Source of the DNA: Tetzosporium hominis
GTDB taxonomy: Bacteria > Bacillota > Bacilli > Bacillales_A > Planococcaceae
Reading direction: 5' to 3'
Length of the DNA: 64,000 bases
NCBI RefSeq assembly: GCF_002265435.1
Contig: NZ_NOKQ01000196.1
Coordinates: forward strand, 186,001-250,000
Shown: one piece after another, positions 36,054 to 43,321 of the stretch
Layout of the letters: every line of letters starts with the position of its first letter
Numbering within the stretch: position 1 is the first letter of the stretch
Made by a program: the position numbers and the translations under genes
The notes under the pieces: generated by a model
Database searches by the model: none
Told to the model about the DNA's origin: nothing
What the model saw: the letters and a program-made list of their open reading frames with translations, nothing else

Positions 36054-37123
36054 CTTACCTCCCAGCCACTGTCAATTGCTGACTCAAGCTCTTCATAATT
36101 AAAAGTATTAGAAACAATTTCACTAGCTTGTTTTGTTCTCTCCACTCTATGATATCTAAAATCATGCTTGCATTCAGAATCACTAATTCCTTTTATAGAA
36201 GCACTCAAGCACTCATAACTATGTGTAGTGGCAAAAATTTGGCAATTATATTCTTTTGCCGCTGTACTAATAACTTCCCATAATTTATCTAGTATTGAGT
36301 AATGTATTCCATTTTCAATTTCATCAATAAGTACTACTCCATTTTTATTTGATACGATTGCAAGAAGAATTGTTAGAAGTCTGGATATCCCATCCCCCAT
36401 ATAAGAAAGTGGGATTTTAGTCCCGATACCTATATCACCATAAATCATTGAGATATTGTTTGATAAGGTAATTGACGAAAGAGATTTTAATCTAGGTTCA
36501 ATTATCTTTAAAAAGTCTATTATCACATCAGATTGTCCTTTAATATCTAATTCTCCAAACCTTACTGCATTTTCACTTGGGTGTGGATGAGCTTTTGCTG
36601 CTAAAAAATTCGCACTGATATCAGACGGACGAGCTTCAATAGCTTCAAGTTCAATCCCAGCATTATTTAATCTAAGAACTATTTTTTGCTCTTTCAAGTT
36701 GCTACTTTTTATTTTGATATTTAAAGAATGTGATGCGCTTACATTATCGTCTGTCCTAATTTGACCATCATTACTTTTTACAGATATTACTTTATTAACC
36801 TCATCTTTATAATTAATATACATAGTCTCTGTGAAACTTTTCTGATCTAGTACTTCAATAGTAATTTCATTACTTAAGGTATAATCTTTAAATATTGGTG
36901 CAAATACAGTTTCAGGTTTTAATGCTAATTCTCCTACACCTCTCCAACTATATTGCCTCATAATCATATTTGGATTTAATCTATCATAAAAAAGAAAAAT
37001 AGCTTCTAGAATAGAAGTTTTCCCAGCGTTATTTTTACCTCCTAATAAATTTATTCTACCAACATCTTTCAGAGCAAAGTTTTGAAGACCTTTGAAATTA
37101 TTTATTTTTACAGATTTTATCAT
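36050..37123 (-). CDS. AAA (OLD/AAA_15/21-type) ATPase of a possible defence pair
   Basis: The 357-aa SMC-like ATPase opens with IKSVKINNFKGLQNF, has Walker A GGKNNAGKTS (about residue 30), the signature LSYMGDGISRLL (about 240), Walker B VLIDEIENGIHYS (about 263) and the His switch FATTHSYEC. It is the size of ATPases paired with separate Toprim effectors. The 270-bp AT-rich region upstream to the methyltransferase gene holds no gene that I could support. Confidence 0.88.
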   Translation of the reverse strand: MIKSVKINNFKGLQNFALKDVGRINLLGGKNNAGKTSILEAIFLFYDRLNPNMIMRQYSWRGVGELALKPETVFAPIFKDYTLSNEITIEVLDQKSFTETMYINYKDEVNKVISVKSNDGQIRTDDNVSASHSLNIKIKSSNLKEQKIVLRLNNAGIELEAIEARPSDISANFLAAKAHPHPSENAVRFGELDIKGQSDVIIDFLKIIEPRLKSLSSITLSNNISMIYGDIGIGTKIPLSYMGDGISRLLTILLAIVSNKNGVVLIDEIENGIHYSILDKLWEVISTAAKEYNCQIFATTHSYECLSASIKGISDSECKHDFRYHRVERTKQASEIVSNTFNYEELESAIDSGWEVR

Positions 37124-37393
37124 GTAGTCACTCCTAATTTCTTTTTAGGTAAACTTATCCATACAAATATAATATACACGATTTATAATCTTTTCTATTG
37201 ACTTCCTAATAATTATTTTAAAAGTATATTCTCACTAAACTTCATAGGTTATTGTAATCAAGATTATTAATACATCCAAAACGGACAATGAGTTAAATAA
37301 CATCATGATTATAAAAATTTTATTATCTATACTTCATTTTTTTACAGGAGCATTTTTAATATTTAGTTGTTATTCAAAACATTTATAATCCCC

Positions 37394-38125
37394 CTATCCT
37401 TTAATCTGTACGTGATAAAAATACGCAAACTTTTTAAACTCGGTTTTTCTAGAAAGGGTTTCTTCCAATTGGATCTGAAGACCTTCCTCTCCGGAAACGC
37501 CTTCGCAGTAATCCATAAACACGCTGAGTCCCCGCACCTGAATCTCCACATCACGTAACCATGACTCAATTTCAGTCAAAGGATGGAGAACACGGTCATC
37601 CACCTGCTTCTTTATAGTTTGCCCTATGAGCGAGTCAAACGGCTCAAACAGTTCGAGTAACCGCTCCGGATCATCAGCAAAACGGGACCACTCAACCCCT
37701 TCCGTGCGAAACGACTGCTCGATCGCTTTCGCAGCAGGGTTTTCCACAACTAGTGAAAGCTGACCACCCGGCCTCAGCTGCTCAACTAATCTCTGCAACA
37801 CAAGTCGAGGCCGGTCGCAGTGAGCCAATACATTGTGGCAAGTGATCAAATCGAATTTCTCATCACTCGAAAACTTGTAGTGCTCAATATTCGCAATGTG
37901 ATAGTCGATTGACAGATTTTCAACCGATGCGAGATAGCGACACCTCTGGATGGCCTTGAAATGTTTGTCGACTCCAAGAATAGATGCCTCTGGATAGCGA
38001 CTAGCAAACTCCCGAGTCATCCATCCTTCGCCACAACCGACATCCAGAATCGCAGAATCTTTAGAAACCCTAGGTAACTGTCGCAACAACAAGCTATAAA
38101 AATGATGTGGAATATAGGTCTGCAT
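37394..38125 (-). CDS. SAM-dependent methyltransferase
   Basis: The 243-aa class I methyltransferase has motif I ILDVGCGEGWMTREFA (about residue 28), acidic SAM ribose loop ILGVDKHF, and motif post-I DLITCHNVLAHCDRP. The closest type is the CmoA/SmtA-like group, but the substrate is unknown. The start is the ATG after GTGGAGG; the open frame extends seven codons upstream. Not part of the AT-rich defence pair judging from its composition. Confidence 0.88.
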   Translation of the reverse strand: MQTYIPHHFYSLLLRQLPRVSKDSAILDVGCGEGWMTREFASRYPEASILGVDKHFKAIQRCRYLASVENLSIDYHIANIEHYKFSSDEKFDLITCHNVLAHCDRPRLVLQRLVEQLRPGGQLSLVVENPAAKAIEQSFRTEGVEWSRFADDPERLLELFEPFDSLIGQTIKKQVDDRVLHPLTEIESWLRDVEIQVRGLSVFMDYCEGVSGEEGLQIQLEETLSRKTEFKKFAYFYHVQIKG

Positions 38126-38246
38126 AGGCGCCTCCACAAGATACAAAACTTTATTTTAGTTTACCAGAGAATCATTGGAACTTTTTAACACAACTATTCG
38201 TTTTATAGGAAAAGCTCGTACTACTACGGTTGAAGGAATTTCAAAT

Positions 38247-38879
38247 ATGAAAAAATATAGTGTCCCCTTAGCTCTTTTCAATAGCGGATTGTTACTACTT
38301 TACATGATTTTAGAGCTTGTAGAGGCCAGCACTTTTCCGTTCGCAGTCGTTGTTTTTGTAAGTTTCGGACTGTCCTTGCTCCTTTCATTATATGTTCTGA
38401 TCTCGCAAAACTGGAGACCCTTCGCTATTCAAATCAGTGTCCTGGTCTTCGCAGTAAGCATCCCTCTTCTCTTTCAGATCGAAGTGAACTACTATCATTT
38501 CTTAGATGATCGAGAGCAGCTTATCGAAATGCTTGAGAATGGGGAGCTCGAGAAGACTTCTGATGATGGTTCTAGTGTCAGCTATCTCACGCCAGATGCC
38601 TATAAACGCGCAGTTGGTTCGAATCAACTCCCTGTAGTCAGCCATTCTGAAAACGAATTTTACGTCAAATTTTGGGTGGATGAGCCCATCTTCAATCCGA
38701 ATGGAGCGTTTGAAGGGTTTTTGTATTCTTCGAATGGGGAGTTTCCCACAACCGACAGCGCTCTGTATTTCTACGAATACAAACAGATCGATGCGAATTG
38801 GTACTATGTCTCGGATTACTCGAGCGATTTAGAAGAAAATTGTCTGTTCCTTTGCGGAGACATCATTATAAACGACTAA
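38247..38879 (+). CDS. Unknown membrane protein, tandem paralogue 1
   Basis: The 210-aa protein has three N-terminal membrane helices (about residues 5-25, 32-55 and 63-80) and a C-terminal domain of about 125 residues. That domain is presumably outside and contains GFLYSSNGEFPTT and ANWYYVSDYSSDLEENC. It is clearly related to the next gene. The start is the ATG after GAAGGAA. No known family was recognised. Confidence 0.78.
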   Translation: MKKYSVPLALFNSGLLLLYMILELVEASTFPFAVVVFVSFGLSLLLSLYVLISQNWRPFAIQISVLVFAVSIPLLFQIEVNYYHFLDDREQLIEMLENGELEKTSDDGSSVSYLTPDAYKRAVGSNQLPVVSHSENEFYVKFWVDEPIFNPNGAFEGFLYSSNGEFPTTDSALYFYEYKQIDANWYYVSDYSSDLEENCLFLCGDIIIND

Positions 38880-38904
38880 AAATACAATTTGAGGATGAGC
38901 CATC

Positions 38905-39549
38905 ATGCAGAAAAACATTCTTTTACTTGCCCTATTTAGCAGCGGCTTCTATCTACTAGATCATGGTTTAGATTTTATCGATAAGGGGTCCCAGCTGATT
39001 CGATTGTTTTCGAACTACTTCTTTCCGGTGACGTTCATCGCCTCAATCTATTTCTTGTTCAAGAAAAAATGGATTGGGATCGTCGTTCATATCGCAGCGC
39101 TGTTTCTTGTGGCCGCCATCCCCGATCACCTTCAAGCGGACGTGAACTTTTATATGCATAAAGAAAAGCGCGAAGAAATCGTGGAGATGCTCAAGAACGA
39201 TACTATTCAAAAAGAGCCAGACATCTACGGCAATAAAGGCTTCTTCAATTACCGTACACCAGAAGGATACGAAACGGCGGTGCGTTCCGCCACCATTCGA
39301 GCTGCCAAGCATTCAGATGAAGAACTTTATGTCTTCTTCCAGTCTGCAGATGTTCCGGTGTTTAAATTCGATGGACTCGAAGAAGGCTTTGTTTATTCGT
39401 CGACAGGCGAGTTTCCGTCACCAAAGAAGTTCAATTCGTATTATTACGGCTATAAGAAGATTGACGACAACTGGTATTTTGTTTCGGATGACGAGGACCG
39501 GCTACGGGAAATGTGTGTGCATTATTGCGGGGAGATCATCAATGATTGA
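38905..39549 (+). CDS. Unknown membrane protein, tandem paralogue 2
   Basis: The 214-aa paralogue of the preceding gene, 25 bp downstream, has the same order of three membrane helices and C-terminal domain (GFVYSSTGEFPSP, then DNWYFVSDDEDRLREMC and CGEIIND). Conserved Cys residues near the C-terminus in both copies suggest a disulphide in an extracytoplasmic domain. SD TTGAGGATGAG precedes the ATG. Function unknown. Confidence 0.8.
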   Translation: MQKNILLLALFSSGFYLLDHGLDFIDKGSQLIRLFSNYFFPVTFIASIYFLFKKKWIGIVVHIAALFLVAAIPDHLQADVNFYMHKEKREEIVEMLKNDTIQKEPDIYGNKGFFNYRTPEGYETAVRSATIRAAKHSDEELYVFFQSADVPVFKFDGLEEGFVYSSTGEFPSPKKFNSYYYGYKKIDDNWYFVSDDEDRLREMCVHYCGEIIND

Positions 39550-39553
39550 ACGT

Positions 39554-39582
39554 AAAAACACCCAGTCCTCTTAGACTGGGTG
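39554..39582 (-). terminator. Terminator of the DUF805 gene
   Basis: Stem CACCCAGTC/GACTGGGTG followed by five T on the minus strand. Confidence 0.88.
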
Positions 39583-39600
39583 CAAACTATTTAGATTGAA

Positions 39601-39987
39601 CTATACGCTGTAATTATACTGCGTGCTAGCCGCTTTTGGATTTGGACCGAAGCGATTTGTTTCTGGTTGGCTATCGAGAACCATGAATACAAGCATAACA
39701 ATCCATCCAATCAATGGAATCAATCCGATTAGAATCCATGCGCCACTGCGTCCTGTATCATGAAGACGGCGAACGGTTACAGCTAAACTTGGGATTAAAA
39801 TAATAAGTCCGAAGATCGTGCTTAAAATTCCTACTTCTGGTGCGAATTCAAGACCCGCGAAAATATCAATCATAGTCAGAACGAATGAAATTACAAAAGT
39901 CATTAGTGCAAACATCCAATACTCTTTACGTCGTGCACGGCCATTAAAGTTGAACGTATTTTTCATAACATGAATAAACCAGCTCAT
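39601..39987 (-). CDS. DUF805 membrane protein
   Basis: The 128-aa protein shows the DUF805 pattern: FNFNGRARRKEYWMF at the N-terminus, four membrane segments, VRRLHDTGRSGAWILIG and a GPNP end. The function of this widespread family is unknown. SD AGGAGG precedes the ATG. Confidence 0.92.
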   Translation of the reverse strand: MSWFIHVMKNTFNFNGRARRKEYWMFALMTFVISFVLTMIDIFAGLEFAPEVGILSTIFGLIILIPSLAVTVRRLHDTGRSGAWILIGLIPLIGWIVMLVFMVLDSQPETNRFGPNPKAASTQYNYSV

Positions 39988-40213
39988 CTAAACTCCTCCT
40001 TCCTCTATTATCTTAGAATAGTGTACCTGGAATAGGATGGATTGTATAGATAAATTAGAGAGTTTTGAAAGCTTTTTGTCATCTATAATTCTTTTATGAC
40101 TGTAGGACAGATTTCATCCGTCGAAGAAACATGAACTTGAGGTGGAAGTTAGAATACGGCTTTAGATATAGAGGTTTTTTTGTAAGCGCCAGCGCAAATG
40201 ATTTTTTTGAAAG

Positions 40214-40460
40214 TATCGGCGGCAGTTGATTGTTTTACGTCGGCAGCTCGTCTCGAATCGTCGTGACAGATTTCGATGCGGGATTATCGGCGGCAGTTGA
40301 TTGTTTTACGTCGGCAGATGGTCGTTTTACGTCGGCAGATTGCTCCGAATCGTCGAGACAGATTTCGATGCGGCATTATCGTCGGCAGTTGATTGTTCTA
40401 CATCGGCAGATGGTCGTTTTTCGTCTGCAGATTGCTCCGAATCGTCGAGACAGGTTATGG
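40214..40460. repeat. 21-bp tandem repeats with higher-order structure, family 5a
   Basis: Units are TATCGGCGGCAG, TTACGTCGGCAG and AATCGTCGAGAC types, 21 bp each. An 8-bp spacer (TGCGGGAT or TGCGGCAT) twice precedes a fresh TATCGKCGGCAG unit, giving a higher-order repeat of 71-92 bp. There are about 11 units. The 8-bp breaks shift the frame, which argues against coding. Confidence 0.9.
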
Positions 40461-40517
40461 CTTTCTTTCTTTCACAAGAAATAGAGAAAGACAATCCATT
40501 GTCTATGGGAAGTTAAG

Positions 40518-40678
40518 GAGTATCCGCCTCAGTTAGTCGAGTATCGGTCTCAGATTACGAAGTATCGGCTGCAGTTCTTCAAGTATCTGCTACATTGCTG
40601 AGTATCTGCCGCAGCTGGTCGAGTATCGGTCTAAAATCACGAATTATCGGCTGCAGTTCCTCAAGTATCTGCTACTCC
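40518..40678. repeat. 21-bp tandem repeat tract, family 5b (GAGTATCGGYYGCAG type)
   Basis: Eight units start GAGTATC, AAGTATC or AATTATC with 21-bp spacing and one 19-bp step; the order CGCCTCAG, GGTCTCAG, GGCTGCAG, TGCTACA recurs as a four-unit block. It lies 67 bp past the HEAT-gene terminator. Together with family 5a it fills most of the roughly 800-bp gap between the DUF805 and HEAT genes; no gene is supported there. Confidence 0.9.
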
Positions 40679-40740
40679 TTAGAAAACCGACAACGAACTA
40701 ATCACTAGCGATAAACACGTGGGAACCATTCTTCTCCCAC

Positions 40741-40770
40741 AAAAAAACCGACCTGTGAAAAAGGCCGGTC
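40741..40770 (-). terminator. Terminator of the HEAT-like gene
   Basis: Minus strand stem GACCGGCC/GGTCGGT (one mismatch) followed by seven T. Confidence 0.82.
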
Positions 40771-40783
40771 AGAAAAATACTAT

Positions 40784-41236
40784 TTATTTCTTAGGCAAGT
40801 TCATGTAGCGGTTTTCAATCCACTGATCGAACTTGTCTTTGTGTTCGTACTGCATCACATCGTACATCTCCGGATTCGTCGTACTGAATTTTTCTTTGAA
40901 CGCTTCTAAGTCGAACTCTTCCATCTCAAGCTCGCGTTTAACTTGGTGAAATAATTTCGTGAAGTCGCTGTTCTTGTACTTCGTGTCTTTCTTCGTCACG
41001 ACGATTTTCTTGCCTTCGTTCGTCGTATAGTTCATGCGGTTGGCGATACTCGCCGCTTCTTCCTTCACTGCATACACGCGGTCATGCGTCGCTAAGCTAA
41101 TCAAGACGTCACGCGTTTTCGGAGTGTCGTAGTTCTCTAGCTCCTTGATAGCCTGCAGGCGTGTTTCCCAGCTCGAACGGTCGCGGGCTTTGCCGATCAG
41201 TTCTGTTACCGTTTGTTCTGTATGGTTTTCAGTCAT
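40784..41236 (-). CDS. HEAT-repeat-like protein, unknown
   Basis: The 150-aa all-helical soluble protein has an N-terminal HEAT-like hairpin (RLQAIKELENYDTPKTRDVL, then VKEEAASIANRM) and a charged C-terminal helical half. A single gene with its own terminator; SD GAGGAGAG precedes the ATG. Function unknown; HEAT repeats usually bind proteins or nucleic acid. Confidence 0.75.
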   Translation of the reverse strand: MTENHTEQTVTELIGKARDRSSWETRLQAIKELENYDTPKTRDVLISLATHDRVYAVKEEAASIANRMNYTTNEGKKIVVTKKDTKYKNSDFTKLFHQVKRELEMEEFDLEAFKEKFSTTNPEMYDVMQYEHKDKFDQWIENRYMNLPKK

Positions 41237-41350
41237 CGTTATCTCTCCTCATTCAGCTAGTCTACCTCTACGTGCAATTAGCATCCCTTCATTATAGTTG
41301 GAATTGGGAAGGTTTACAAATGCACACAAATGGATGGTGTTTCCATTTGC

Positions 41351-41476
41351 GTGCACTGTGCGCTACACTATTCTGATTATGAACGACAATTGCATGGATA
41401 TTCGAAGATGACCTTGATGATTCAAGGTCGCCTGGATATTTATAGAATTGTAGTGAATAGAGCGACGCACAGGTAC
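41351..41476. repeat. 126-bp palindromic element, copy A
   Basis: It begins GTGCACTGTGCGC and ends GACGCACAGGTAC, so the ends are inverted repeats. Its left half aligns with copy C (TGTGCGCTACACTATTCTG against TGTGCGCCAAACTACTCAG, followed by GATTAT and ACGACAATT in both). The centre is a hairpin GACCTTGA/TCAAGGTC. It ends 20 bp before the -35 box of the first cobalamin riboswitch transcript. Confidence 0.75.
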
Positions 41477-41495
41477 ATGAAAAAGAAAATCCCCA

Positions 41496-41525
41496 TTGCC
41501 CCACATAATCCAACAATGCTATACT
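41496..41525 (+). promoter_or_regulatory. Probable promoter of the first cobalamin riboswitch transcript
   Basis: TTGCCC (41496-41501), 18 bp, TATACT (41520-41525). It places the transcript start about 35 nt before the riboswitch. Confidence 0.5.
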
Positions 41526-41566
41526 TATCTCGATTTTATGAATTCAATATTTTGTGGATGTTTTGT

Positions 41567-41716
41567 TTAGGTACTACAACATGTAGTTTAAAAGGGAAGT
41601 TAGTGAGAATCTAACGCTGTCCCCGCAACTGTGACGCTGACGAAGGCTCGATAACCACTGTGCAGGCCGCATGGGAAGGGAGCTCAAGGATGACGCTAGC
41701 CAGAAGACCTGCCGAG
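41567..41716 (+). ncRNA. Cobalamin riboswitch (first copy)
   Basis: Shows the B12 riboswitch landmarks in order: AGGGAAG, GTGAGAATCTAACGCTGTCC, CCGCAACTGTGA, AACCACTG, ATGGGAAGG, GATGACGC and the B12 box core GCCAGAAGACCTGCC. It precedes an intrinsic terminator and the adenosyltransferase-like and BtuF genes, so adenosylcobalamin should promote termination. Confidence 0.95.
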
Positions 41717-41798
41717 CAAAACCGTTTGTTACGTTTCTTCGGGGATTAGGGAATGGAGACTTTCTTCATTTCGTTGTGATGAACCGTTTCCATTTCCA

Positions 41799-41828
41799 AG
41801 CTGTCTCTTCGGAGGCAGCTTTTTTTGT
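41799..41828 (+). terminator. Riboswitch expression-platform terminator
   Basis: AGCTGTCTC-TTCG-GAGGCAGCT with a UUCG tetraloop and seven T, 35 bp before the adenosyltransferase gene. This indicates control by transcription attenuation. Confidence 0.9.
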
Positions 41829-41862
41829 TGAGAAACGTGGACACAAGATGGAAAGGAGCTTT

Positions 41863-42393
41863 ATGACAAAAACGAAATCGAAGGCGCGCTTTACATGTTA
41901 CCCGTTCATGCGCGAGAAGAGTTGCCTCGTCGATTACGAGATTCGCACAGATTCGTTGACGACGCGGATTGGCGAAGCGCTTGCTGTACTGCGATACGAA
42001 CAGCAGCACGAAGAAGTCGCCATCCTCGAGCATTTGCAGCCTCTTGCTTATCACGTGAACGGCTCAGTGCGCGGTCGCATGGCGATCACCCAGCAAGACC
42101 TTGACTGGCTCGATGATGTCTATGATCGCTACATCGCACGCCGGGATGACTGGAAGAACTTTTACCTGCCGCAAGGTACAAAAGGTGCTACACTTCTACA
42201 CGTCTGCCGCAGCGAAGCGAAGAAATCATACCGGGCGCTACATCACGTCTCGACTGAACGCGAAATAGACGAGATCCTGTTCTCCTTCCTCGGCTTGCTT
42301 GCGAACGTGTTCTTTGTCCTCGCAGTTGCCGTCAACGACAACCAAGGTACTGAAGAAATTGTCTTTCACTCAAAATCATACGGAAAAGGATGA
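41863..42393 (+). CDS. PduO-type cob(I)alamin adenosyltransferase-like protein, divergent
   Basis: The 176-aa protein aligns with the C-terminal two thirds of PduO-type adenosyltransferases: FYLPQGTKGATLLHVCRSEAKK (known type GGT...VCRRAER) and FLGLLANVFFVLAVAVND. The N-terminal nucleotide-binding motif of the family (YTRTGDxGxT) and VDELN are not visible; RTDSLTTRIGEALAVL stands there. It would convert cob(I)alamin to adenosylcobalamin, but the altered N-terminus leaves activity open. The start is the ATG after AAAGGAG; a longer frame back to 41671 runs through the riboswitch and is not real. Confidence 0.75.
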   Translation: MTKTKSKARFTCYPFMREKSCLVDYEIRTDSLTTRIGEALAVLRYEQQHEEVAILEHLQPLAYHVNGSVRGRMAITQQDLDWLDDVYDRYIARRDDWKNFYLPQGTKGATLLHVCRSEAKKSYRALHHVSTEREIDEILFSFLGLLANVFFVLAVAVNDNQGTEEIVFHSKSYGKG

Positions 42394-42400
42394 CTCACTC

Positions 42401-43321
42401 ATGAAAAAATGGCTCACAGCAGCAGCTGCCCTCACTCTACTTTTAGCAGGCTGCCAACAACAAGAATCTTCACAAGCAGTAGAACAACCGGAATCGACCG
42501 AATATACGGTGACTGATGACCGCGGCGAAGACGTGACGTTACCGGACGTACCGGAGACAATCGTCTCCTTGCAGCCTAGCAACACAGAAATCCTATTCGA
42601 TTTAGGTGTCGGCGACAAAGTAGTCGGCGTTACGGAATTTGATACATACCCAGCAGAAGCTGCGGATATCGAGCGCATCTCAGACTCTATGACCATCAAT
42701 GCAGAGCGCATCATCGAGCTAGACCCAGATGTCGTCATCGCCTACACGATCGGAGAAGACCTCCAGATCGCCCCACTTGAAGAAGCAGGTATTCCGGTAT
42801 TTGTCATCGAGACAGCGGCTACGTTCGAAGACGTTTACGGCGACATCGAACAAATCGCAACAGTCGTTGGCGAAGAAGACCGCGGTGACGAGCTCGTCGA
42901 AGAGATCAAAGCACAAATCGATGCGGTGACAGAAAAAGTCGCGTCACTCGAAACGAAGAAACTTACGTACTTTGAAATCTCCCCTGCTCCAGACATCTGG
43001 TCTGCTGGTGAAGGCTCGTTCCAACAAGAGATCTTGAAAGCGGCTGGTATCGACAACGTGTTTGCTGACCAACAAGGCTGGTTCAACGTCTCTGCCGAAA
43101 GCATCATCGAGAAGAACCCCGAAGTCATCTTGACGACAGTGAACTACGTCGAAGACCCAATCGGTGAAATCAAATCGCGTCCTGCATTCGACAGCATCAC
43201 AGCGGTTAAAGAAGACGCGATCTTCCAAGTCGACAGCGACATCATGAGCCGCCCTGCAACGCGTATCGGCGAAGCGGTGGAGCTTGCGGCGAAGACCGTG
43301 TATCCAGAGCTGTTCAAGTAA
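42401..43321 (+). CDS. btuF: Cobalamin-binding lipoprotein of an ABC importer
   Basis: The 306-aa periplasmic-binding-protein-2 family protein has a lipoprotein signal with lipobox LLAGC (Cys at about 19). Residues ETIVSLQPSNTEILFDLG and VVGVTEFDTYPAE are typical of BtuF. It is under the first B12 riboswitch, which supports B12 as ligand. The partner genes btuC and btuD are not adjacent; the next gene is convergent and unrelated. The start is the ATG seven nt after the upstream stop. Confidence 0.9.
   Translation: MKKWLTAAAALTLLLAGCQQQESSQAVEQPESTEYTVTDDRGEDVTLPDVPETIVSLQPSNTEILFDLGVGDKVVGVTEFDTYPAEAADIERISDSMTINAERIIELDPDVVIAYTIGEDLQIAPLEEAGIPVFVIETAATFEDVYGDIEQIATVVGEEDRGDELVEEIKAQIDAVTEKVASLETKKLTYFEISPAPDIWSAGEGSFQQEILKAAGIDNVFADQQGWFNVSAESIIEKNPEVILTTVNYVEDPIGEIKSRPAFDSITAVKEDAIFQVDSDIMSRPATRIGEAVELAAKTVYPELFK

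Noticed and set aside
37124-37393. Possible small gene or RNA in the AT-rich gap upstream of the ATPase gene
   Set aside because: No open frame with a ribosome site and no convincing RNA fold was seen; promoter-like AT stretches there are too weak to call.
40230-40516. Open frames of 71-84 codons over the repeat tract
   Set aside because: They only reflect the 21-bp period (seven codons); 8-bp breaks shift the frame, there is no good ribosome site, and the translated repeats differ in each frame.
41671-41862. N-terminal extension of the adenosyltransferase-like gene
   Set aside because: The extension runs through the riboswitch and its terminator, while ATG 41863 has an ideal AAAGGAG.
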